A stretch of 45,941 bases of DNA from Candidatus Heimdallarchaeum endolithica (GTDB taxonomy: Archaea; Asgardarchaeota; Heimdallarchaeia; Heimdallarchaeales; Heimdallarchaeaceae): contig CP084167.1 in the NCBI GenBank assembly GCA_021513715.1, positions 3,280,843-3,326,783 of the forward strand, read 5' to 3'. The notes under the pieces are model-generated. The model had not been told where the DNA came from. It saw only the letters and a list, made by a program, of their open reading frames with translations, and made no database searches. Made by a program: the position numbers and the translations under genes. This document shows positions 36,528-43,977 of this stretch, piece by piece. Each line of letters opens with the position of its first letter. The stretch's first letter is position 1.

Positions 36528-36643
36528 TGAAATACATACCATCTAAAGTTAAAAATATAGAAAAAATTCCTTTCAAGGGCAAATTGTATAACATTACGAC
36601 TGAGACAGGTACAGTTGTAGCTAATGATATTCTCTGTTCTAAC
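35106..36643 (+). other. Intein in LonB, spread over two reading frames
   Basis: The intein interrupts DPFQ/SGGLGTP, a conserved stretch of LonB just before Walker B. The N-part is 473 residues (35106-36524), starting with Ser in the catalytic position 1 where Cys is more common. The C-part is 39 residues (36527-36643), containing [23 protein letters not shown] split as block F and block G, ending in the required Asn and followed by Ser +1. The usual penultimate His is Ser, as in cyanobacterial DnaE inteins. The frame changes between the parts at TAATG. It can be a split intein acting in trans or a frameshifted intein. Confidence 0.85.
36512..36518 (+). promoter_or_regulatory. Shine-Dalgarno-like GGAGGAG before the second LonB frame
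   Basis: GGAGGAG ends 8 nt before the ATG at 36527. The same kind of motif decides the starts of etfA (GGAGGTG) and pmbA (GGAGG) in this window. It would allow reinitiation on the downstream half. The bases also encode Glu-Glu in the upstream frame, so chance cannot be excluded. Confidence 0.5.
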
Positions 36644-37909
36644 TCTGGTGGGTTAGGTACTCCTCCTCATGAAAGAGTAGAGGCTGGGTTAATTCATAAA
36701 TCTCATAATGGCGTGTTATATATTGATGAGATTGGTACTTTAAAGATACAAACCCAACAAAAACTTCTTACAGCAATGCAAGATGGAAAGCTATCAATTA
36801 CTGGTCAATCAGAGTTAAGTTCTGGTGCAATGGTTCGTTCTGAGCCTGTTCCTTGTAGATTTGTTTTAGTTGCTGCAGGAAATATTGAAACTACACGTAA
36901 TATGCATCCTGCTCTTCGATCTCGTATTCAAGGTTCTGGTTATGAAATTTATATGAGAGATACTATGCCTGATACAATTCAAAATCGTCGTAAATTAGCT
37001 CGTTTTGTTGCTCAAGAAATAGCTAAAGATAAAAAGATTCCCCATTTCAGCAAAGAAGCAGTAGAAGAAATTATTTATGAAGCACAAAGAAGAGCAGATA
37101 GAAAAGGATACTTGACTCTCCGTCTTCGAGAGCTTGGTGGTTTGATTCGTGCAGCAGGAGATCTAGCTAAAGAAAGAAATGAGGAAATTGTTTCTGCAGA
37201 AACAGTAAGGCTGGCTAAAACTTTTGCTAGGACTTTAGAAAACCAAATAAGTGATAGCTATGCTGATAGAAGGAAACAATACAAAATTATAGAAATTGAG
37301 GGAGAAAGAGTAGGAAGAGTAAATGGATTAGCAGTAATCAATCAACGCTCAGGAATAGTTATGCCAATAGAAGCAGAAGTTGTTCATGCATTCAGTCAGA
37401 GGGAAGGAAAAATTGTAGCAACAGGACAATTGAGAATAATAGCTAGAGAAGCAGTACAAAATGTATCTGCTATTTTAAAGAAGTTTATTGGAAAAGATAT
37501 TTCAAACTTTGATTATCACATCCAATTTGTGGGCGCATATAGTGGCGTAGAAGGAGATTCTGCATCAATCTCGATAGCTACAGCTGTTATTTCAGCATCT
37601 GAGAAAGTTCCAGTTAGGCAAGATACAGCAATGACTGGAAGCTTAACAGTAAGAGGAGTTGTAATCCCTGTTGGAGGGGTAACAAGTAAAATTGAAGCAG
37701 CAGCAGAAGCAGGAATAAAAAGAGTAATTATTCCTAAACAGAATTTAGGTGATGTGAAAATAGAGAAAAAGTATCTAGACAAAATAAAAATTATACCAGT
37801 TGAACATTTCAGTGAAGTTCTGAGAGAAGCTTTTCCTCTAGAATATGAATATGTAGCTAAAAAGTATGAAACCTTAAATAAAGAAAAACCAATCAATGGT
37901 CTAAAATAA
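36527..37909 (+). CDS. lonB: Intein C-peptide fused to LonB Walker B and protease domain
   Basis: A 460-residue protein. Residues 1-39 ([16 protein letters not shown] through CSN) look like an intein C-part, with size and layout close to the 36-residue IntC of cyanobacterial DnaE. Residues 40-460 are the C-extein: [15 protein letters not shown], Walker B VLYIDEIG, sensor and arginine-finger region, the AAA+ lid, then the S16 protease domain with catalytic Ser345 in GDSAS and Lys388 in TSKIEAA. These are 43 residues apart, the same spacing as in bacterial Lon. Joined to the 235-residue N-extein, LonB would be 656 residues, normal for archaea. Without splicing neither half has a complete ATPase site. 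Confidence 0.88.
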   Translation: MKYIPSKVKNIEKIPFKGKLYNITTETGTVVANDILCSNSGGLGTPPHERVEAGLIHKSHNGVLYIDEIGTLKIQTQQKLLTAMQDGKLSITGQSELSSGAMVRSEPVPCRFVLVAAGNIETTRNMHPALRSRIQGSGYEIYMRDTMPDTIQNRRKLARFVAQEIAKDKKIPHFSKEAVEEIIYEAQRRADRKGYLTLRLRELGGLIRAAGDLAKERNEEIVSAETVRLAKTFARTLENQISDSYADRRKQYKIIEIEGERVGRVNGLAVINQRSGIVMPIEAEVVHAFSQREGKIVATGQLRIIAREAVQNVSAILKKFIGKDISNFDYHIQFVGAYSGVEGDSASISIATAVISASEKVPVRQDTAMTGSLTVRGVVIPVGGVTSKIEAAAEAGIKRVIIPKQNLGDVKIEKKYLDKIKIIPVEHFSEVLREAFPLEYEYVAKKYETLNKEKPINGLK

Positions 37910-37921
37910 CCTGTGAGGAAA

Positions 37922-38242
37922 ATGAGTTCAGCAGGTTACTTTTTTTATTTATGTTCAATCACAGTGAAACCTAATGATGAAGAGCAGTATGAAGATTTCA
38001 GTGAGTTTGATATGCATTTACATTTAGTGCAAGAAGAGTTAGAAAAAAAAGAACCTTCTCGAGAACCTTTTTTAGAAACTATATTTTTCCTTCCAGATTG
38101 GGTAGAAATGAATTTTAAGTTTAAAAGTTCTTACAAAGATGGTGATGAAGACATATACATGTATATAGATTTAGTAAAAGAGGAAATAGAGAGTGAACTT
38201 AATGTTACAATTGTAGATTTCGGAATCGAAGGAATTGTCTGA
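37922..38242 (+). CDS. Small acidic protein, unknown
   Basis: A 106-residue soluble, acidic protein. A GTG at 37913 is in frame, but the ATG at 37922 follows GAGG and is preferred. The pattern is strand-helix-strand-helix (YFFYLCSITV, HLHLVQEELEKKE, ETIFFLPDWVEMNFKFK, YIDLVKEEIESEL, VTIVDFGIEGIV), a ferredoxin-like alpha/beta arrangement. It starts 12 nt after the LonB C-part gene and may share its transcript. No known motif; it could be a small partner of LonB or unrelated. Confidence 0.6.
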   Translation: MSSAGYFFYLCSITVKPNDEEQYEDFSEFDMHLHLVQEELEKKEPSREPFLETIFFLPDWVEMNFKFKSSYKDGDEDIYMYIDLVKEEIESELNVTIVDFGIEGIV

Positions 38243-38306
38243 TATTTACTTTCTGAGAATAGAAATTAAAAATAAAGGTAAATGAGAAAAGGAATTCATT
38301 TTTAAC

Positions 38307-39338
38307 TTATTTCATAACTATGTATATTTCTGTTTGACAATTGTTACATCGACCATCTAGAGAGATCCTTAATACTTCTGTAGTAGTTGAACTACGTTTA
38401 ATTAAGAGTTGTCCACACTTTGGACAACTTGTATTGTTTTCTGGGTGATCAGGAATTCCATGAATATAACAGAAATTAATTCCTGCTTCTTTCGCCATTT
38501 TAAAGGCTTCTTCCATTAAATCTTTGGATGTAGGTTGTAAATCTTTTACTTTATATGCAGGTTTTAACCTTTCTAAATGTAAAGGTATATCAGGTGAAAT
38601 TTCAGTAGCAAGGAAGTGAGCTAATGCTCCTGCACTGATTTCATTATTTATATTCTTTTCATGAATTATAAGACTGACTTCAAGATGAGTTCCATGCTCA
38701 TATATCAGTTTCATAATTTTCTTTATGTGCTCAAAATTTCCTCCTCCACAGTTTCGAAGGTAGTCGTCGTTGTCTAGTCCTTTGACTTCAATTGCTACAG
38801 CATCAACATATTCTAATATCTCTTTGAAAGGTTCCTCATTGAAATATCCGTTTGTTCTGAGTAGGATTTTCATTTTTTTCTCTTTTGCAATTTTTGCAGT
38901 ATCTCTAACCCATTCAAAAGATACTAAAGGTTCAGAATCACCAAAAACCATGACTCTAGATCCAGAAGCAAGACCGAACATCGCTGCTTGTTCTGGTGGA
39001 TATTTCTTTCCTGAAATCGTTTCTGGTTCAACTTGAGAAATATCAGAAACTGGACAGAATACACAATCTAAGTTACAATTATAAGTCATAAATGTTTGAG
39101 CTCTTGAATTAGGGAAGAAGTGAAGAACATGTTGCTTCTCAATTCTATTGATCTGCATCTTTGTAAAACCATAAGTTAAAGAATATAACTTTCCAGAAAT
39201 ATTCATTCTGGCTTTACATTTACCCTTTTCTTTATGTCCAAGTTCACATTCAAAAGGACATAGAGTACATTTGATTATTTGTTGCTCTTCATCAATTACT
39301 TGATAATATTCTGCTTCATGAAGTAATTCAGCGTTCAT
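38307..39338 (-). CDS. Radical SAM enzyme, divergent AmmeMemoRadiSam-type
   Basis: A 343-residue radical SAM protein. The N-terminus HEAEYY and the cysteine pair CTLCPFECELGHKEKGKCKAR match the start of AmmeMemoRadiSam-type enzymes (as at 43978). The SAM-cluster motif is CNLDCVFC (CxxxCxxC). The SAM-binding GDSEP replaces the TYNEP of the neighbour, and the usual PIEKKPL is altered to RIEKQHV, so this is a divergent paralogue. The C-terminus has a zinc-ribbon-like CPKCG...CNNCQ. The ATG at 39338 is preferred over a TTG at 39350 by comparison with the paralogue. The substrate is unknown. It is divergent from the third family member at 39466. Confidence 0.85.
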   Translation of the reverse strand: MNAELLHEAEYYQVIDEEQQIIKCTLCPFECELGHKEKGKCKARMNISGKLYSLTYGFTKMQINRIEKQHVLHFFPNSRAQTFMTYNCNLDCVFCPVSDISQVEPETISGKKYPPEQAAMFGLASGSRVMVFGDSEPLVSFEWVRDTAKIAKEKKMKILLRTNGYFNEEPFKEILEYVDAVAIEVKGLDNDDYLRNCGGGNFEHIKKIMKLIYEHGTHLEVSLIIHEKNINNEISAGALAHFLATEISPDIPLHLERLKPAYKVKDLQPTSKDLMEEAFKMAKEAGINFCYIHGIPDHPENNTSCPKCGQLLIKRSSTTTEVLRISLDGRCNNCQTEIYIVMK

Positions 39339-39465
39339 TAAAATCAACAATATTGATTAATTTGTTTTGTTTTTTAAATTTTTATATTGATTCGATTGTT
39401 GAATTAAACAAAGATAAAGAAAAATAAATTTAAAATTTACAAATACTAAGTTATAAAGAAGTAAA

Positions 39466-40596
39466 GTGTTCTTACGAAGAGATGCAGTTGAAGTTTGGTC
39501 AAATACAGAGCTAGATGAACGTCTGATAAAATATCAACAGATTTTCAAGAAAAGAATATTGCCAAGGTATATTCTTGCCAAAAATTTTAAAGTAAAATTT
39601 GATGTGAATAACTCAATTACAGAGTTATTAGAACTTCACAACGAAAAAAGTGAAGGATTTAGACTCTTTGTTTCTCAAAATCAAGAAAAAACCCCAGAAG
39701 AGTTCTATAGTTCTAAAGAAAATAATCAAATAGAAACATCAGGGCAAAACTACCTAAGATTAAAAGTTGAACTATTGAAAAAAATGATAAAAAACTGTGA
39801 ATTTTGTGAAAATAAATGTCACGTAGATAGAACGAAAGGAGAGTTGGGAAGGTGCAAGGTAAATGATAAAGCTTATGTTGCAAGCGCTTTCACTCATTTA
39901 GGAGAAGAATCTCCGATTGTTCCTTCTGGAACTATTTTCTTTTATGGTTGTACAATGAAGTGCGTTTTTTGCCAAAATTACGATATAAGTCAAGAATATT
40001 CTCTTAATAGTTTTAGAGGAAGAGAAACATCTCCATATGGTCTCTCATTAATAATTAGTGATATGGTAAAACAAAAGGTTCGAAATATTAATTTTGTAGG
40101 TGGAGAACCAACTCCAAATCTTCATATTATTTTAGAAGCAATGGAATTGTCTACAGAGATAATACCCATGTTATGGAATAGTAATATGTACTTAAGTGAA
40201 AAAGCGATGAAGATAATCGTAGATATCTTTGATATTTGGTTACCAGACATGAAGTATGGTAATAACAAATGCGCAGAGAAATATTCCAAAGTTCAAAATT
40301 ATTGGCCAACTCTTAAAAGAAATATGAAAATGATTGAAAGTTTAGGAAGTGGAGAATACATAATTAGACATCTTGTTATGCCAAACCATTTAGAATGTTG
40401 CTCTTTTCCAATACTTGAATGGGTTAAAGAAAACTTGAAAACATCGCTTGTGAATATTATGGGCCAATATCGACCAATGTACAAAGTGGGTATTGGCAAA
40501 TATGATGAAATAAATAGAAGACCTGTTTCTGTAGAAATGAGACAAGTTAAGGACTATGCAGATAATCTAGGTTTAAGGTGGAGATCTGTTTCTTAA
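39466..40596 (+). CDS. Radical SAM enzyme, PflX-like
   Basis: A 376-residue radical SAM protein of the pyruvate-formate-lyase-activase-like group often called PflX (COG1313 type). After about 105 residues of its own N-terminal region comes NCEFCENKCHVDRTKGELGRCK, then the cluster motif CTMKCVFCQNYDISQ (CxxxCxxC), the SAM-binding GGEPTP and a PDMKYGN strand. GTG is the start codon. The reaction is not known for archaeal members; glycyl-radical activation is not implied because no glycyl-radical enzyme is present. It ends just before a gene remnant and the TnpB element. Confidence 0.82.
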   Translation: MFLRRDAVEVWSNTELDERLIKYQQIFKKRILPRYILAKNFKVKFDVNNSITELLELHNEKSEGFRLFVSQNQEKTPEEFYSSKENNQIETSGQNYLRLKVELLKKMIKNCEFCENKCHVDRTKGELGRCKVNDKAYVASAFTHLGEESPIVPSGTIFFYGCTMKCVFCQNYDISQEYSLNSFRGRETSPYGLSLIISDMVKQKVRNINFVGGEPTPNLHIILEAMELSTEIIPMLWNSNMYLSEKAMKIIVDIFDIWLPDMKYGNNKCAEKYSKVQNYWPTLKRNMKMIESLGSGEYIIRHLVMPNHLECCSFPILEWVKENLKTSLVNIMGQYRPMYKVGIGKYDEINRRPVSVEMRQVKDYADNLGLRWRSVS

Positions 40597-40625
40597 AAAC
40601 CATTAAAAAAAGGAATAACTGGAGA

Positions 40626-40853
40626 TTATTCAAGTTTTTTAGAAGCTTTTCTCCACAAGTGTTTTGTAAAAGCTTCTGCATACTCTGCATCGCATAATCT
40701 TCCAAATAATTTCATAGAGGATATTTTATAATCTCTTACAGCCCAAACACCGTAAGCTCCTTAATAAAAATCAAAGAATTTCATTATTTTATCATATTGC
40801 TTTGTGATGTCAACGAACCAAGTTGAAGGTAAAACTACATTATCAGCATGAGT
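40626..40853 (-). pseudogene. 3' remnant of a minus-strand gene cut by the TnpB element
   Basis: Read on the minus strand, 76 codons encode a plausible protein end beginning THADNVVLPSTWFVDITKQYDK and finishing KHLWRKASKKLE then TAA. There is an in-frame TAA at 40761-40763 between DFY and GAYGVWAV, and the reading frame upstream is lost at the edge of the TnpB element (TAG at 40854-40856). Codon use and composition are gene-like on both sides of the internal stop. The protein family is not recognised. The 411-bp gap between 40597 and 41007 holds this remnant and the left end of the element. Confidence 0.65.
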
Positions 40854-40889
40854 CTATTTTTTACGTAATTTACAATTGTTGAGGAAGAT

Positions 40890-40934
40890 GTAGAGAGAAA
40901 AAAGAGAGGAGAGGAGAGGAGAGAAAGAGAGGGG
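40890..40934 (+). repeat. Low-complexity A/G tract with GAGGA units
   Basis: A purine-only run in which GAGGA is repeated about four times (GAGGAGAGGAGAGGAG and neighbours). It lies in the leader of the TnpB element, before the start codon. It is simple sequence, not a CRISPR array. Confidence 0.8.
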
Positions 40935-41007
40935 TTTTTATAGGAAAAAAAGTAGAATAAAAAAGAGAAGAACAAACAAAGAAAAGAGGAAAGAAGGAGA
41001 GAAGAGA

Positions 41008-42468
41008 ATGATGGAGGACGTCGTCAAAACCTTGAAAATGAGAATAAAGAACGAGGTGTTGACGACGAGGAAGAAGGAAAGGTTAAGGAGAATAACGGGG
41101 AGAGATACAAAAATAATAGAGAAGTATGTGAGAATAATACATCACAACAGAAGAAAGATATGTAGAAGAACAAAAAAAGGGAAAATAAGAGTGCATAGAG
41201 GAAAATTAGATAAACTGACGCTAACAACTTCAAAAGTTAAAGAAGAAGAGAAAAGAACAACTGTTCCTCACGATCTGAAGAAAATGTTCCCCTATTGTTC
41301 TCACAATGAATTCCAAGAGTGTAGAGATATAGCCGTGCAACTATATGAGCAAGGGTATAGACCCCGTTCTACTCGTCCTCCAATAAAGAGAGCAAGAAGA
41401 CAACTAATTAATGCAAAGAGGTTCATTCTCGTTCATCTACCTAAAGAGAAGGATAACACTCTCACTCGTTGGTGGGTGGGGATAAGAGACTCGTTAGATA
41501 CGTGGAAAAGAAACACCCCTTACCACCAGAAACTATGGTTACCTTTAGAGATGAGCACTTTCCACCAGAAAGAGTTAAAGAAAGGAAAAATAAAAAGTCT
41601 AGAACTAAGATATAAACGTTCTACACGTGAGTGGTGGGTGTATTTCCAACTGAGAGTTCTTCCTTCTCCTTCTTTTTATCCTACTAAAGAGAAAAGTTCT
41701 TCTTCTCTTCCCCCAGCTGTGCTGGGAATAGATCTAGGGATAAACATTCCTGCTACAGGAGTGCTTCTAACCCCTAAAAATAAATTAACAAACAAAGAGA
41801 TAAAATTCTGGTATACCAAACAGTGGAATAAAGTCAATCATCGATATAAACTCAAACTTTCCCGTCTTCAGAGGAAAGCAGCTTTAAACGACCAGTCGGG
41901 TAAAAAACACCAAATTTACCGTTTTCTCGGTCTTCTTCGAAAAAGATATAGAAACGTTAAACGGGCGTATATTCACCAATTTATAAACGACGTCGTGCAG
42001 ATGATAGAGACCTATGCTCGAATGTATGACCTTTTCGTCGTCGTAGGTTACCCCAAAAATGTTAGAAAAGGAAAAGAAAAAGGGAAAGGTAAAAGTACTC
42101 GTTATTTTCGTAGAAAACTTTACCAGTGGAATTTTTCTTTAGTTCTTTCTCTTCTCCGTCGAGCATTGATATTAAGAGGTTTTGCTCCTCACCGCATTCT
42201 CACTTTAGACGAAAGAGGAACATCTTCCCACTGTTCTCGTTGTGGAAAAGAAGTTTCTCGTCCCGTCAGAGGATTAATACACTGTCCCTTTTGTAACTAT
42301 ACTTACCACTCTGATTTAACAGGAGCTAGAAATATTGCTCGTAAATTCCTTAGTCATCTTTTTCGTCCCCGTACTACAACTATTACTGATTATTTTACTG
42401 GTCAAAAGTTTAGTCTTACGCATTATACTGTTTGCCGAGGACTCAGCCATTGGTTGCAGTCCCAGTAG
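41008..42468 (+). CDS. tnpB: TnpB RNA-guided nuclease homologue
   Basis: A 486-residue protein of the IS200/IS605 TnpB family, the RNA-guided DNA nucleases related to Cas12. RuvC-I is LGIDLGI with D242; the zinc ribbon is CSRCG...CPFC; RuvC-III is YHSDLTGARNIA with D436. The RuvC-II glutamate, normally in a VVxEDL strand, is missing: the strand here reads FVVVGYPKNV with Gly at position 347. A possible replacement is E402 in LDERGTSSHCSRCG. The N-terminal 130 residues are very basic, consistent with RNA binding. Guide RNA would be expected from the 3' end of the gene and beyond. It may be active with a relocated residue or be catalytically dead. Confidence 0.9.
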   Translation: MMEDVVKTLKMRIKNEVLTTRKKERLRRITGRDTKIIEKYVRIIHHNRRKICRRTKKGKIRVHRGKLDKLTLTTSKVKEEEKRTTVPHDLKKMFPYCSHNEFQECRDIAVQLYEQGYRPRSTRPPIKRARRQLINAKRFILVHLPKEKDNTLTRWWVGIRDSLDTWKRNTPYHQKLWLPLEMSTFHQKELKKGKIKSLELRYKRSTREWWVYFQLRVLPSPSFYPTKEKSSSSLPPAVLGIDLGINIPATGVLLTPKNKLTNKEIKFWYTKQWNKVNHRYKLKLSRLQRKAALNDQSGKKHQIYRFLGLLRKRYRNVKRAYIHQFINDVVQMIETYARMYDLFVVVGYPKNVRKGKEKGKGKSTRYFRRKLYQWNFSLVLSLLRRALILRGFAPHRILTLDERGTSSHCSRCGKEVSRPVRGLIHCPFCNYTYHSDLTGARNIARKFLSHLFRPRTTTITDYFTGQKFSLTHYTVCRGLSHWLQSQ

Positions 42469-42588
42469 ACAAAAAGAAAGATAATTTCTCTATTTTAGGG
42501 CTAGTTATTCTTTCTTTTTTGTCTCTCGTGGAGTGAAGAGAACATCTTCTCTTCTTTATGATTCCCCCGATTCGTGTATGACGTCTGC

Positions 42589-42625
42589 CTTAATCCTTCT
42601 TCTTTCATTGTATGTTAGGATTAAG
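42589..42625 (+). ncRNA. 3' hairpin of the TnpB element, possible omega RNA end
   Basis: CTTAATCCT (42589-42597) and AGGATTAAG (42617-42625) form a perfect 9-bp stem with a 19-nt loop, about 120 nt after the tnpB stop. IS605-type right ends carry such a hairpin, recognised by TnpA, and the TnpB guide RNA usually runs through the right end with its guide just outside. The guide would then start a few nt after 42625; the exact edge is not visible. Confidence 0.45.
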
Positions 42626-42702
42626 TTCTCAAGAAACTAATAATTCTCTATCTTTGTTTTTTTCTTGAAAGACTAAGTTCGACAAACTTCGCAAAAAGTA
42701 AA

Positions 42703-43761
42703 TCATGTGCTTTGGTCTTATCTACTCCAGTTACAGTTGTAACAGCTATTACAAGAGCAACAAAAAAAGGAGTATTAATAAAAGGAGGAAGGTATTTAGA
42801 AGCCTTATCCTCGATAAACACACTCGCCATTGATAAGACTGGTACATTAACACTAGGAAAAATAAAAGTTTACAAAGTTGAACTATATGATGGGTATACT
42901 GAAGAAAGGGTTTTAGAGATAGCTTCAAGTCTTGAAACTCATTCAGAACATCTGATTGCTAAAGCAATTATTGAATATGCTAGCAAAAGAAACATAGAAA
43001 ACCTTTCTTTTGATGAAGTAGAAATAATTCCAGGAAAAGGAATTAAAGGTAAAAAGAGAGGAAAAACATATTCGATAGGTAATGATGCTTTAGTTAATGA
43101 AATATTGGGTTCTTCTGATAGTCAATCTTGCGATGAAAATGAAAGTGTTGTTAGTTATATTCTGGAAGACAAAAAAATTATTGCCCATATTCACATGAGT
43201 GACGAGTTAAGGCCAGAAACAAAGAGTGTTATTAAAGAAATAAAGGAACTAGGAATAAGGAATATTATTATGCTAACTGGAGACAATGAGAGTGTAGCAA
43301 GTTCAATAGCAAAAGAATTATCAATTGAATATGATGCAGAATTACTTCCAGAAGATAAGGTTAAAGCTGTAAAAGAGCTAAAGCAGAAATATGGAAACGT
43401 TGCAATGATAGGAGACGGAATAAATGATGCTCCTGCATTAGCTTTAGCTGATGTGAGCATATCAATGGGTTCAGCTGGAACTGCAGTTGCAATAGAAACA
43501 TCAGACATAGTGTTATCATCAGATAATTTGAAAAATTTGCCTTATTTGATAAAACTAAGCAAGAAAACAAAAGGAATAATTCGAACAAATATAACTATCG
43601 CGTTGATAATAAAACTAGTATTTTTCATCTTAGTGTTTTTTGGAATAGCAATATTGTGGTTGGCTGTTTTACTTGGAGATGTGGGCGCTTCTTTAATCGT
43701 TATTAGTTTGGCTATGACTGTAGGACTTGAAAAGAAACTAAAAAGAAAAAAGAATGACTAA
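42703..43761 (+). pseudogene. P1B-type metal ATPase, 5' part missing
   Basis: The C-terminal half of a heavy-metal-transporting P-type ATPase. Recognisable sequence begins at SCALVLSTPVTVV, exactly where intact proteins have the CPC metal site, so the metal-binding domain, the first six membrane helices and CPC itself are gone. Retained are the phosphorylation motif DKTGT (D41 counted from a TTG at 42712), the nucleotide domain, TGDNES, GDGINDAPAL and the last two membrane helices. The HP locus, usually SEHP, reads SEHL. No upstream half exists in the window. The frame is intact, so loss is recent or the fragment is still expressed; transport is not possible from this piece alone. Confidence 0.85.
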
Positions 43762-43917
43762 CAAAGCTTTTTTCTTCCTTTTTCTAATATTTATTTTCTA
43801 AATATTAAATTAATAAAGGATTTTCTTTTTAAACTATTAACAAAAGCAAAAAATTAATTTCATAATTTTTTTGAATTTGAAAAATCCTCAATACAAAATA
43901 ATACAAAGAATTTTTCT

Positions 43918-43926
43918 ATTTAAATA
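43918..43926 (+). promoter_or_regulatory. TATA-like box of the third radical SAM gene
   Basis: ATTTAAATA lies only 4 nt before an in-frame ATG at 43930, but about 55 nt before the ATG at 43978. Transcription about 25 nt downstream of the box would start after 43930, favouring 43978 as the translation start. Confidence 0.4.
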
Positions 43927-43977
43927 CAAATGACCACTTTCTTAAGAAAGTATAAAAAGAAAAAAGAGATTATTTAT

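Larger units (their letters stand above)
40857..42640 (+). mobile_element. TnpB-only IS605-type element (edges approximate)
   Basis: A tnpB gene with about 150 bp of purine-rich leader and about 170 bp of 3' sequence containing a perfect hairpin, and no TnpA. Such elements have no inverted repeats or target duplications, so edges are inferred from where the flanking gene remnants stop: left near 40857, right between the hairpin (42625) and the ATPase fragment (42703). Mobility would need a TnpA supplied in trans. Both neighbours are 3' gene remnants pointing outward, so the insertion is linked to a deletion. Confidence 0.6.

Noticed and set aside
36510..36530. Treating the lonB frame change simply as a sequencing error
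   Set aside because: A one-base error is possible, but the exact placement at the split-intein position, TAATG overlap and GGAGGAG motif argue against dismissing it; both options are stated.
40890..40934. Regular GAGGA units as a possible CRISPR or regulatory array
   Set aside because: Units are 5-6 bp with no spacers; simple purine-rich sequence in the TnpB leader. No CRISPR array or cas gene was seen anywhere in the window.
43930..43977. Upstream ATG at 43930 as start of the third radical SAM gene
   Set aside because: A TATA-like box ends 4 nt before it, so it is probably not in the mRNA; the extra 16 residues have no counterpart in the paralogue.
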